In this document: positions 15,220 to 22,948 of the stretch, in pieces
How positions within the stretch are numbered: position 1 is the first letter of the stretch
How the letters are laid out: every line of letters starts with the position of its first letter
Assembly: GCA_019322815.1 (NCBI GenBank)
Contig: JAHWIB010000002.1
Span: 1 to 45,978, forward strand
Source of the DNA: Candidatus Woesearchaeota archaeon
GTDB lineage: Archaea > Nanobdellota > Nanobdellia > Woesearchaeales > WJKL01
DNA: 45,978 nt
Reading direction: 5' to 3'
Notes under the pieces: model-generated
The model's input: the letters and a program-made list of their open reading frames with translations, nothing else
What the model was told of the DNA's origin: nothing
Database searches by the model: none
Position numbers and translations under genes: made by a program

Positions 15220-15732
15220 TTAATCTCCTTCAACAGTTGTAGTAAAAATATCTCCTTTTGCTTGATATATTCTTTTACCTTCTTTATTTTTTTTGATATT
15301 TAAAATTTTTCCGATTATAATTATATGATCTCCGGAATCAATTTCATTTACAACATGGCATTCTAAAAAAGCCAAAGCCTGTTTTATTCTGCAGCAGTCA
15401 ATCCTGTCTGCTTCTTCTTTTTCAAGCCCTATCTCTTTGAATTTATCCATGTGTTCTCCGCTGTTCCTTCCGCAGAACAAAACTTCTTTCTCAAGCTTAG
15501 TTGGCATGAAATTAACAACAAAGACACTGCTTTCTCTTATAAGTTTTAATGAATATTTTCCTTTCCCAATTGCTATTGCATATAATGGAGGATCATTGCT
15601 TATGGGCATATGCCATGATAAAGTCAAAACATTGTCCTTGATCTCTTTTTCAGGAGAGAATTTTGATTTTGTTTCTCCTCTGCAGCTGACAAGAATTACC
15701 TGTCTAGGATATGCAACATCTCTTATTTCCAT
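15220..15732 (-). CDS. Flavin reductase-like, FMN-binding split-barrel protein
   Basis: The 170-residue protein fits the flavin reductase/flavoredoxin split-barrel family: YPRQVILVSCRGE at the N-terminus, NVLTLSWHMPISNDPPLYAI typical of the flavin pocket (T/S-x-SW followed by DPP), SSVFVVNFMPTKLEKEVLFC, and a C-terminal strand HIIIIGKILNI. It probably binds FMN and reduces flavin, iron or another acceptor; the substrate cannot be told. A minus-strand TATA element (ATATTTAAAC, 15759-15768) lies ~30 bp upstream of the ATG. It heads an operon with two coiled-coil genes of unknown role. Confidence 0.8.
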   Translation of the reverse strand: MEIRDVAYPRQVILVSCRGETKSKFSPEKEIKDNVLTLSWHMPISNDPPLYAIAIGKGKYSLKLIRESSVFVVNFMPTKLEKEVLFCGRNSGEHMDKFKEIGLEKEEADRIDCCRIKQALAFLECHVVNEIDSGDHIIIIGKILNIKKNKEGKRIYQAKGDIFTTTVEGD

Positions 15733-15831
15733 CTTTTATTTTTATTTGGAATTAATGTTTAAATATTTTTTGTTAAACTACTTTTTTTGAATATAAATAA
15801 TTTTATATATAGCTTCCTGAGCGAAGTTTAT

Positions 15832-16536
15832 ATGGCAGAAGAGCCCCTGAGAGAAACGCTTTTTAGTCTGGAGGAAAGATTTACTGAATTATGCAGAGGA
15901 ATAGGCCATACAAATCCAAAATATGTTTTTGATTTTATTCAAAAGCTTCATACAAGGCCAGGCAGATACCATCATAATTTAGAGCTTTTAAGAAGAAGCC
16001 TTAATGAATTTTATGAAGCAGTGCATTTAGCAGAGAACCCTGCAGCAGTCGAAGTTGCTTTGTTCTTCAAGGATTTAATATTTGAACATTATTTAAATGA
16101 CAACAAGCAGAGAAGTGCCAGATATGCTCTTCATTATTTGAAGGGAATGGGAGTTGAAAGAGATCTAGCTTATTATGTTTTTGATTTGGTTTTTGTAGCA
16201 GACCCTAATAATAGATATTCAGGAGACCGTAAACACAGGCCCTGCACTATTGATCAAAAGATTGTTGCTGATATTGATTCTTCTGCCTTAGGATTATCTC
16301 CTGAAGCTTATGCTCAATATGAAGACAATATAAAAAGAGAATATTTTGCAAATGCTAATAGTAGAATCTCTGAAAGAGATTTTCAGACGCAAAGAATTAT
16401 ATTCCTTCAAGGGTTTTTGGATGTTCCTAATATTTTTTTGACTGAATTTTTCAGAAAAAAATACGAAAAACAGGCTCAAGAAAATGTAACTGGAAAAGTA
16501 ACTGAATTAAAAGAACAATTAGGCTATGAAGATTAG
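15832..16536 (+). CDS. Degenerate HD-superfamily protein (COG4339-like), probable pseudoenzyme
   Basis: The start is placed at ATG 15832, ~26 bp after a TATA box TTTTATATATAG (15801-15812), implying a leaderless transcript; an ATG at 15787 lies upstream of that promoter. The 234-residue chain follows the predicted metal-dependent HD phosphohydrolase family: GRYHHNLELL (44-53), VEVALFFKDLIFEHYLNDNK, ADIDSSALGLSPEAYAQYED, then a helical tail. In the family the motifs read R-x-x-H-x-L-x-H, F-H-D and A-T-x-x-H. Here Leu52 and Lys80 replace two metal-binding His, and the third reads VADPNN. Only His48, Asp81 and the late Asp remain. A binding or scaffold role seems more likely than catalysis. Confidence 0.7.
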   Translation: MAEEPLRETLFSLEERFTELCRGIGHTNPKYVFDFIQKLHTRPGRYHHNLELLRRSLNEFYEAVHLAENPAAVEVALFFKDLIFEHYLNDNKQRSARYALHYLKGMGVERDLAYYVFDLVFVADPNNRYSGDRKHRPCTIDQKIVADIDSSALGLSPEAYAQYEDNIKREYFANANSRISERDFQTQRIIFLQGFLDVPNIFLTEFFRKKYEKQAQENVTGKVTELKEQLGYED

Positions 16537-17001
16537 ATCCTTTTCCTCTTCAATCATTTCTTTTACATCAAACATCTCTTCAATTAATTTCTTGATTATA
16601 TCTGCTTTGCTGCTTTTCTTCAAGAAACTCAAGACAAATTTATTTTTACCAACTCTTTTTATTTCTGACAGCCCTTTTTCAATATCATGAAAATTCTGTA
16701 TTGCTGTGATACTAATAACAATATCAAAGAAGTTATCTAGATAAGGGATATTTTCTGCTGGAGCTAATTTATATTCAATGTTTTCTTTGTCTCTTGCTCT
16801 TGCTAAAAGCTGTTTTGCAGGATCAATTCCATATCTTTTACAAGACCAAGGCTCTGTTGTCAATCCAGTGCCACAACCAACATCTAATAATTTATCTTCT
16901 GGATTTGGTTTAAGATATTTTTTAATTAACTCTATCTTTTTTAACTGCTCTTCTTTATGCAGTTCTTCATAACCACTCGATATCTCATCATAATACCCCA
17001 T
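16519..17001 (-). CDS. Class I SAM-dependent methyltransferase, short form
   Basis: Motif I is LLDVGCGTGL (38-47), followed by an acidic loop at YGIDPAKQLLARARDKENIE and motif IV region DIVISITAIQNFHD, then FVLSFLKKSS. The 160 residues cover the nucleotide-binding half, but the usual last strands are short, so it may be a compact form or act with a partner. The substrate is unknown. It shares a palindromic TATA box with the divergent PLP enzyme gene; its ATG is ~25 bp from the centre of that box, so the transcript is probably leaderless. Its 3' end overlaps the convergent HD-like gene by 18 bp. Confidence 0.8.
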   Translation of the reverse strand: MGYYDEISSGYEELHKEEQLKKIELIKKYLKPNPEDKLLDVGCGTGLTTEPWSCKRYGIDPAKQLLARARDKENIEYKLAPAENIPYLDNFFDIVISITAIQNFHDIEKGLSEIKRVGKNKFVLSFLKKSSKADIIKKLIEEMFDVKEMIEEEKDLIFIA

Positions 17002-17020
17002 ATAAAACTATCTAAAAACA

Positions 17021-17032
17021 TTTATATATAAA
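17021..17032. promoter_or_regulatory. Perfectly palindromic TATA box shared by two divergent leaderless genes
   Basis: TTTATATATAAA is a perfect 12-bp palindrome. Its centre (17026.5) is about 25 bp from each of the two divergent ATG codons (17001 minus, 17051 plus). The intergenic space is only 49 bp and I see no second TATA element, so one symmetric box probably serves both directions. Confidence 0.75.
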
Positions 17033-17050
17033 TCTATTTTTTTCTGCAAT

Positions 17051-17845
17051 ATGCAGCAAATCTTAGAAAGATTAAGGCAATTGACAGGAAGCAAATATAT
17101 ACAGCTTACTGAAAGAGGAAATAATTCTCTTCTAATAGCTTTAACCCTGGTAAAAGATTTTCTAGATAAAGAAAAAGTTTTGATCCAGGACCAGGGAGGA
17201 TGGATAACTTACAAGCAATATCCAAAAAAATTAGGTTTAGAGATTATTGAATTAAAAACAGATCACGGGTTGATTGATTTAACTGATCTGGAAGATAAAG
17301 CAGATGAAAATTCTATTTTATTGATAAACTCAACACCAGGTTATGCTGTTTTTCAAGATATGCAGAAAATACAGGAAGCCTGCAAAAGAAAGAGATGTTT
17401 GTTGATAAATGATGTTTCTGGTTCAATTGGAACAGATACAGCAAAAATTGGAGATATAATCTTTGGATCTTTTGGAAGATGGAAGCCTATTAATGTTGAA
17501 TATGGAGGATTTATTGCAACAAATAATGATAAATACTATGAAGAATTTGCAGCATCTTATTTTGAAGAGCATAAATATGATGAATTAATTAAAAAGATTG
17601 AAGAGCTTCCGCAAAGACTGGAAAAATTACAGGAAGCAAGAAAAAAAATATTAGAGGATTTACAAAGCTTCAACATAATCCATAAATGCAAAAAAGGAAT
17701 AAATGTCATAATAAAATTTGATGATGATGAAGTTAAGCAAAGAATCATAGATTATTGCAAAGAAAACAAATTAGAATTTACAGAATGTCCGCGTTATATA
17801 AGAATTAATGAGCCAGCTATTTCTATTGAAGTTAAAAGATTATAA
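17051..17845 (+). CDS. DegT/DnrJ/EryC1-like PLP-dependent enzyme, compact
   Basis: The fold-type I PLP features are present: SILLINSTPGYAVF, then LLINDVSGSIGT with Asp121 as the pyridine-nitrogen ligand, and IIFGSFGRWKPINVEYGGFI, where Lys145 fits the Schiff-base lysine of the DegT family (SF-x-x-x-K). At 264 residues it is about 100 shorter than typical sugar aminotransferases, mainly in the C-terminal domain, which is a short helix-strand module. It may be an aminotransferase for a surface sugar, but no other sugar genes are adjacent. It is leaderless from the shared palindromic TATA box, with the methyltransferase divergent. Confidence 0.75.
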   Translation: MQQILERLRQLTGSKYIQLTERGNNSLLIALTLVKDFLDKEKVLIQDQGGWITYKQYPKKLGLEIIELKTDHGLIDLTDLEDKADENSILLINSTPGYAVFQDMQKIQEACKRKRCLLINDVSGSIGTDTAKIGDIIFGSFGRWKPINVEYGGFIATNNDKYYEEFAASYFEEHKYDELIKKIEELPQRLEKLQEARKKILEDLQSFNIIHKCKKGINVIIKFDDDEVKQRIIDYCKENKLEFTECPRYIRINEPAISIEVKRL

Positions 17846-17892
17846 TCTTATACAGTAAACCTTTTAAATGGATGCCAAAAAATCCTTAATTT

Positions 17893-18921
17893 ATGGGAAA
17901 TACATCATTTTTTGAAGCAGAGACTAAAGATCCGGCAATTCTTTCTTCTGAAGAGACAGAAGAAGAAAAAATTCCATTAGATGAACTTATAGATAAGCTT
18001 AATAAGGATTTTTTTTATCATGATCCTCCTCTAGTTTTTGATGGTTACATAGGTAAAGGAAGTTTTGGTCATGTCTTCAAAGGCATATCTCATTATGATA
18101 CCTTAGAAGAGCACGCAATAAAAATCATGAAACCCCAATTATTAGATACTCCCAATCCAATGGATCTAAAAGATTTGAAAAAGTTTTTTATGAATGAGTG
18201 TGTTTTTCAATATTTCCTATCTCAACAACTGGAAGATAAAGTTGTTAAGGTATATGATTATGGAGAATTCTTAACTTATAGATTTATGGTTATGGAGCTT
18301 ATGAGTGATAAGAGCTTGAGACATGTGATTAATGATTATAGAAGTTATTCTCTAAAAGACAGAGTTAGTATTATGATAGATATTGCTGGTATTTTATCAG
18401 AGATCCATGAAAAAAGGATTGTTCATAGGGATGTTAAGCCAGAGAATGCATTATTTTCACGCAAGACATATATAGTTGATGGAGAGCATGGCAAAGAGAT
18501 TGTAGGAGAAAGAGTTATTAAGATGTCTGATTTTGGTTTAGTAAGATGGATGCATTCTCACTTTCTTCCTGAACAGAATAAGATAATAGGCTCTTCTGAT
18601 TACATGTCTCCAGAGCAGGTTCATGAACCTAAATATGTTGATAAGAGGACAGATATCTTTTCTTTTGGAGTTGTTTTTTATGAAATGCTTAATGGAGTAT
18701 ATCCCAGGCAGGTTGATATTGATACTGATGATGAATATAGATATCTTTCTACATTAGTTGGAATACCTGCAAGAGCAATTATTGACTTGAATGATACTGT
18801 AAAAGATCTTAATTATATCATTATGAAATGTATGGAAAAAGATCCAGAAAAAAGATACCAGTCAATGGGAGAAGTTCTTGTTGATTTGAGAGAATATTAT
18901 AATAAACAATTTGATGCATAG
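17893..18921 (+). CDS. Hanks-type (eukaryote-like) Ser/Thr protein kinase
   Basis: All catalytic elements are present: glycine loop GKGSFG (54-59), Lys77 (HAIKIM), helix-C Glu102, catalytic loop HRDVKPEN (168-175, Asp170), DFG (203-205), SSDYMSPEQ for the activation segment end with Glu231, and Asp244 (DIFSFGVVFYEM). The C-lobe ends with MEKDPEKRYQSMGEVLVDLR. The N-terminal 45 residues are acidic and look disordered. There is no membrane helix or sensor domain, so it is a soluble 342-residue kinase. A TATA element (CTTTTAAATGG, ~17861-17871) places the transcript start at the ATG. Its substrate is unknown; the next gene, a metallo-hydrolase, has its own promoter. Confidence 0.92.
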   Translation: MGNTSFFEAETKDPAILSSEETEEEKIPLDELIDKLNKDFFYHDPPLVFDGYIGKGSFGHVFKGISHYDTLEEHAIKIMKPQLLDTPNPMDLKDLKKFFMNECVFQYFLSQQLEDKVVKVYDYGEFLTYRFMVMELMSDKSLRHVINDYRSYSLKDRVSIMIDIAGILSEIHEKRIVHRDVKPENALFSRKTYIVDGEHGKEIVGERVIKMSDFGLVRWMHSHFLPEQNKIIGSSDYMSPEQVHEPKYVDKRTDIFSFGVVFYEMLNGVYPRQVDIDTDDEYRYLSTLVGIPARAIIDLNDTVKDLNYIIMKCMEKDPEKRYQSMGEVLVDLREYYNKQFDA

Positions 18922-18955
18922 ATTAATAAATTTTATAAATGATATTGATAAACTT

Positions 18956-19516
18956 ATGATTATGGCAGAAGTAAAAATTCTTGTCAAAGGATATATATCT
19001 GCAGAAAGCAATGGAAGTTTTTGCAGTACAATAACATTGATCCAAGACAAAGATATTAATATGGTTGTTGACCCAGGAACTTTGAAAGACAGGCAGATTC
19101 TTATTGATGTATTAAAAAAAGAAAATTTAGATTTAGAAGATATAAACTTTGTCTGCATTACTCATTCTCATATGGATCATTATAGAAATATTGGAATGTT
19201 TCCAAATGCAAAAGCATTGGATTATTATGGGGTTTGGGATAAAGATAAGGTTCATGATTGGAATCAAAAATTTTCAGAAAATATTGAGATAATTAAAACA
19301 CCAGGTCATAATTATGATTGCATTACTCTTTTAGTTAATACAGAAAAAGGAATCATTGCTGTTGTTGGAGATGTTTTTTGGAAAGAAAACTTTCCAGAAT
19401 ATGATGAATATGCATCAGATATAGAAACATTAAAAAAGAGCAGAGCTTTGGTTTTAAAAAAAGCTGATTTTATAATACCAGGACATGGAGATATATATGA
19501 GGCAGCGCAAAAATAA
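18956..19516 (+). CDS. Metallo-beta-lactamase-fold hydrolase (MBLAC1-like)
   Basis: The zinc-binding motifs are HSHMDH, TPGHNYDCITLLV, GDVFW and PGHGD, in MBL order. The whole layout resembles the small MBLAC1-type hydrolases at ~187 residues. It likely hydrolyses an ester, thioester or phosphodiester; no substrate can be assigned. A TATA element TTTTATAAATG (18931-18941) predicts a transcript start near 18960, so the ATG at 18956 or the second ATG at 18962 (MAEVKILVKG) is the start. A longer frame from 18911 overlaps the kinase gene and lies upstream of the TATA box, so I rejected it. Confidence 0.85.
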   Translation: MIMAEVKILVKGYISAESNGSFCSTITLIQDKDINMVVDPGTLKDRQILIDVLKKENLDLEDINFVCITHSHMDHYRNIGMFPNAKALDYYGVWDKDKVHDWNQKFSENIEIIKTPGHNYDCITLLVNTEKGIIAVVGDVFWKENFPEYDEYASDIETLKKSRALVLKKADFIIPGHGDIYEAAQK

Positions 19517-19528
19517 ATTTTTGCTGGT

Positions 19529-19552
19529 CTCAAAATTAAAATTTTGAGGTGA
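19529..19552 (+). promoter_or_regulatory. Hairpin overlapping the ribosome-binding site of the zinc-ribbon gene
   Basis: CTCAAAAT (19529-19536) pairs perfectly with ATTTTGAG (19541-19548) around a TAAA loop. The last three bases of the right arm are the first three of the ribosome site GAGGTGA (19546-19552). Partial occlusion of the site could reduce or tune translation, or the hairpin could mark the 3' end of the upstream transcript. Confidence 0.5.
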
Positions 19553-19558
19553 AGAAAG

Positions 19559-19960
19559 ATGGTAAAGATGCCAGAATCAATGGATGAATGTTTTTATTTT
19601 ACAAACAGAACTTTAGAGGATGGAAAAGGCTCAGTTATTGCATGGGTCTACAGGCCAAAATGTCCTAAGTGCGGAAAAGGAACTATGGGCAAGCCAGTTG
19701 ACCCAAAAACAGGCAAAGTAAAGAAAAGAGCAGATATCTATGTTTGCCCTGAATGCAAATATGAAGTTAAATGCGAAGAATTTGATCCAACATTAAAAGT
19801 TGAGATCCAATACAAATGCCCTTTCTGCGGAAATGAAGGAGAGACAACAACAGAATACAAAAGAAAATCATACAAAGGTGCCAAAGCTTATGTATTTACT
19901 TGTGGCAAATGTGGAGAAAAGATAGGGATTACAAAAAAGATGAAAGAGATAAAAAAGTAG
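19559..19960 (+). CDS. Archaeal four-knuckle zinc-ribbon protein
   Basis: The 133-residue protein has four C-x-x-C knuckles: CPKCGKG, CPECKYE, CPFCGNE and CGKCGEK, which make two zinc ribbons joined by basic linkers (DPKTGKVKKRADIYV; TTEYKRKSYKGAKAYVF). The conserved N-terminus MPESMDECFYFTNRTLEDGK contains no zinc ligand pair. Basic, double zinc-ribbon proteins of this kind are common in archaea and probably bind nucleic acid or a ribosomal or transcription partner, but the exact role is unknown. The start is set by GAGGTGA seven bases upstream, which is partly folded into a hairpin. Confidence 0.8.
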   Translation: MVKMPESMDECFYFTNRTLEDGKGSVIAWVYRPKCPKCGKGTMGKPVDPKTGKVKKRADIYVCPECKYEVKCEEFDPTLKVEIQYKCPFCGNEGETTTEYKRKSYKGAKAYVFTCGKCGEKIGITKKMKEIKK

Positions 19961-20156
19961 AGGCGTTCGTACTGTTGAGCAAAGCGAAATAGTACAAAAC
20001 TCATTACTGTATCTATATGGTGAATCCCTTAGAGATGAAGGAAACAAATAAATAATAAAGTAAGCTATTTTCTTAGTTAAAATAGAAATATTTATATACT
20101 AAATTAGTAAACCATTCCGTATATTAGTATATTTTTTAAAAAAAAGGTGATATTAG
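19961..20156 (+). other. Intergenic region with promoter of the GEVED/GLUG surface protein
   Basis: The distal half holds a TATA box ATATTTATATAC (about 20088-20099) and a ribosome site AAGGTGA (20146-20152). From 20063 onward it resembles the region before the next paralogue. The proximal half (19961-20050) is less A/T-rich and can fold, with GTACTGTT (19969-19976) pairing with AATAGTAC through one G-U. I see no C/D or H/ACA boxes that would support a named small RNA. Confidence 0.45.
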
Positions 20157-20308
20157 ATGAAAAAAAAAGGTGAATCAAAAAGATTATTTCTAAGTTTGTT
20201 TATTGCGATAATATTGTGTGTTGGTATGATTTCATTTTCATATGCTTCTTCAGCAGGAAGTGCTGGAGGTAGCGATAGCTTTATTTCAGTTATGTGGGAT
20301 GGCATTGT
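20063..20308 (+). repeat. Promoter plus signal-peptide cassette, copy 1
   Basis: This stretch covers the element AAGCTATTTTCT, the TATA box, the GGTGA ribosome site, the A9 tract after the ATG, and the signal-peptide codons. It is nearly identical in its coding part to the segment at 22949-23191, with mostly silent differences. The downstream passengers differ greatly. Confidence 0.7.
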
Positions 20309-22886
20309 GTCATTCTTTAAATATGTATTTGGAGGAATTACAGGATTCGCGATTGGCGGAGATAATGGTTATTATTACTATGGTGGATGTCCAGTATGTA
20401 GTATAACTGTAATTAAATATAATGATTTAGATGGAGACGGAATGAAAGATAATAATGAAAATAATATTCAAAATGATCCTTTTGCAATTGTTGCTTCTAC
20501 AGACATAGCGATAGAAGATGACAAATTACAACTTACTGATAATACTGGGAAAACAGTATTTGAGTATGATTGTCCTCTAGCTCCTGGTAAAGATGTTTTT
20601 ATTTCTGAGGATTTGACAATTGGAGCAGCACCTCACCCAGGATGGGTTAACACTGGAATAGGACCTGATAATCCTGTCACTTGCTTATGTCCAGATGATT
20701 GTGAACATACTGTTTATGTAGGCAATCGACAAATAATTGATGTACCTAATGGAACTTCTTTAGATTTTGGAGATGCCCCTGAAAGCGCAGTAACTACAAA
20801 TCATTTTGGATTAAATATGACTGCATATCCTAAAGGAGGACCTCTAGGAGTTCTTGCTAGGTTCCCGACTGTATTTGATCCATATATTAAAAACAATTAT
20901 GGACCATGTCATCTAAGGAATATATCAGCAGACTATCCAAAATTAGGAACAAATATTACAAATGATTGGAATGATGCTGATGTAATGCCTGATGATGATA
21001 ATGTCCCTAATATAAATGTAACAGCAGATCTTCCTGACTTGGATCTTGCTGATGATGGATTGATCAATATCACAGGAAGTCATTGTGGTATTGGAAATCT
21101 TACATTTAGTGTAACAGGTACTTTTGATAAAACCTATTATTTCAGCGCATGGGTTGACTTTAATAGAGATGGAGATTGGGAAGATACTATCACTGATTGC
21201 AACGGCCAATCTATCCCTGAACAGATCGTTAAAGACATGGAGATAAATGCTCCAGGAATCTATTCTAACACTTCTTGGATAGCTTTAAATGCATTACCTA
21301 ACGATGAAAAATGGATAAGATTATCATTATATCATGAGACCGATATATTTGGCGAACCAGTTGGTACGCCTATAACTAATTGCACTGATTTACAAGCAAT
21401 GCAGAATGATTTAGGTGGAGATTATTATCTAGCAAATGACATTGACTGCTATGATACTATTAATTGGAATATAGATGATAATTGCAGTGATTATACTACC
21501 TCCACTGATTGTTATGCATCAGGAAGATGTGGATGGGTATATGAACCTACACCGCATTGTATTGATAACAACGGATTTGAACCTATTGGTCCTGATCATT
21601 ATCATCGATTCTATGGAACATTAGATGGTAGAGGGCATACAATAACAGGGCTTTATATTAACAACGCTTATAGTGTTGCTTTGTTTGAGTATGTTCATAC
21701 TGGCGCTGTAATAAAGAATCTTGGTTTAGTAGATGTTGATATAAATGGAGGATCTGGTGCCTCTGCTTTAGTTGTTCGTAATCATGGAGGAGAAATCAAT
21801 AAATGTTATAGTACTGGAAATGTAGAACTTTTTAATCAAGGTTATGGTGCAGGTGGTTTAGTTAGTTTTATGTATTCTGGTAAGATAATTGATTCTTATT
21901 CTACTGCGACCATAATCAGCAGTGATTATTATGGAGGATCTAATGCAGGTGGTTTAGTTGGTAGTGTAAGTTACGGTGTTCAGATAGATCGTTGTTATGC
22001 TACTGGTGATGTGACTGCTACTGGCGGAAGAGTTGGTGGTTTAGTTGGTGATCTTGGTGGTACAATCACTGATTCCTTTTCAACTGGCATTGTTAGTGGT
22101 GTTGAAAATTCAAGTAGTGGTTATGGAGTAGGCGGTTTAGTTGGTTCTGCTAGTTTAAGTAGCTCAATAACCTCTTCTTATTGGTATAATTTTACAGGAA
22201 ATCCAAGCAAATGTGTAGGTTATGGATCTAATGCTGGTTGTACTGCTATTGATACAGAATCTTACTTCTATAGCAGTAGCAATGCACCAATGACTAACTG
22301 GAATTTCATTGATAACTGGCAGGAAAATACAAATGACTATCCAACATTGAGATTTACTGGACCAACAAAAGGAATGAATGAAGATGGTTCAATGACAAAG
22401 GATGAATGTTTTACTTATGGTGAAACAGAGGATTATTATTCAGTTATAACTGTTCCTCCTCCGCCAGAATATGACAGATGTCCTGATTCAATTATTCCAG
22501 AGATAAATGTGCCTGTAGATCATTATTTGACATCTTGGGATAATGTAGAACAAAAACCTATTGCAACTTGTGAAGGTGCTACAGAGACATGTCCAAATGA
22601 GCTTTGGTTAAACCCAAATCATTTTGCAGTAACCAGAGAAACATATAATCCAATATATTTCCAGACAAATATAGGAAGTTCAAAAGATCCAATCATTGTA
22701 AACTCAATGTACACATTGAATGATACATATGGATGTACTTGCGAGCAGATCTTAGAGTGTAAACATGGAAATAATAAAGGAGAATATAAGTGGGGATGCT
22801 CACCAGGAACAATTAATGTCTGGATTAAGCAAGAAGCAGAATGGGCAAGAAATTGTGAAGTTTATCCACCTATAGTAACTTCATAA
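20157..22886 (+). CDS. Large secreted surface protein: SdrD-B-like, GEVED and GLUG domains
   Basis: The signal peptide KRLFLSLFIAIILCVGMISF is followed by a second hydrophobic segment (SFISVMWDGIVSFFKYVFGG, 41-60) and an SdrD B-like domain (~80-195, KYNDLDGDGMKDNNEN). A DFGDAPES motif (~202) and WVDFNRDGDWED (~331) begin a GEVED-type domain whose closing motif GETEDYYS appears only at ~754. In between lie GLUG-type beta-helix repeats (~404-731: GHTITGLYINN, CYSTGNV, AGGLVG). The C-terminal domain (YGCTCEQILECKHGNN, then KWGCSPGTINVW) recurs in the next gene. It is presumably displayed on the cell surface, perhaps for adhesion. The ribosome site AAGGTGA lies six bases before the ATG. Confidence 0.85.
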   Translation: MKKKGESKRLFLSLFIAIILCVGMISFSYASSAGSAGGSDSFISVMWDGIVSFFKYVFGGITGFAIGGDNGYYYYGGCPVCSITVIKYNDLDGDGMKDNNENNIQNDPFAIVASTDIAIEDDKLQLTDNTGKTVFEYDCPLAPGKDVFISEDLTIGAAPHPGWVNTGIGPDNPVTCLCPDDCEHTVYVGNRQIIDVPNGTSLDFGDAPESAVTTNHFGLNMTAYPKGGPLGVLARFPTVFDPYIKNNYGPCHLRNISADYPKLGTNITNDWNDADVMPDDDNVPNINVTADLPDLDLADDGLINITGSHCGIGNLTFSVTGTFDKTYYFSAWVDFNRDGDWEDTITDCNGQSIPEQIVKDMEINAPGIYSNTSWIALNALPNDEKWIRLSLYHETDIFGEPVGTPITNCTDLQAMQNDLGGDYYLANDIDCYDTINWNIDDNCSDYTTSTDCYASGRCGWVYEPTPHCIDNNGFEPIGPDHYHRFYGTLDGRGHTITGLYINNAYSVALFEYVHTGAVIKNLGLVDVDINGGSGASALVVRNHGGEINKCYSTGNVELFNQGYGAGGLVSFMYSGKIIDSYSTATIISSDYYGGSNAGGLVGSVSYGVQIDRCYATGDVTATGGRVGGLVGDLGGTITDSFSTGIVSGVENSSSGYGVGGLVGSASLSSSITSSYWYNFTGNPSKCVGYGSNAGCTAIDTESYFYSSSNAPMTNWNFIDNWQENTNDYPTLRFTGPTKGMNEDGSMTKDECFTYGETEDYYSVITVPPPPEYDRCPDSIIPEINVPVDHYLTSWDNVEQKPIATCEGATETCPNELWLNPNHFAVTRETYNPIYFQTNIGSSKDPIIVNSMYTLNDTYGCTCEQILECKHGNNKGEYKWGCSPGTINVWIKQEAEWARNCEVYPPIVTS

Positions 22887-22892
22887 ATTTGA

Positions 22893-22922
22893 ATTTTTTT
22901 CTTTTTTTCTCTTTCTTTTTTA
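22893..22922 (+). terminator. T-rich terminator after the first paralogue
   Basis: Runs of T interrupted by single C (TTTTTTTCTTTTTTTCTCTT and on) begin seven bases after the TAA. The same TTTTCTCTTTCTTTTT pattern follows the second paralogue, so the terminator seems to have been duplicated with the gene. Confidence 0.65.
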
Positions 22923-22948
22923 TATTTCAATTTAAAATTAGAATAGAT

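Noticed and set aside
14734..15303. A 189-residue plus-strand frame rich in Ser and Phe
   Set aside because: Antisense shadow of the Glu/Lys-rich coiled-coil genes, with no promoter or recognisable motif.
15787..15831. Upstream ATG at 15787 as start of the HD-like gene
   Set aside because: The TATA box at 15801-15812 lies downstream of it and predicts a transcript beginning at about 15830.
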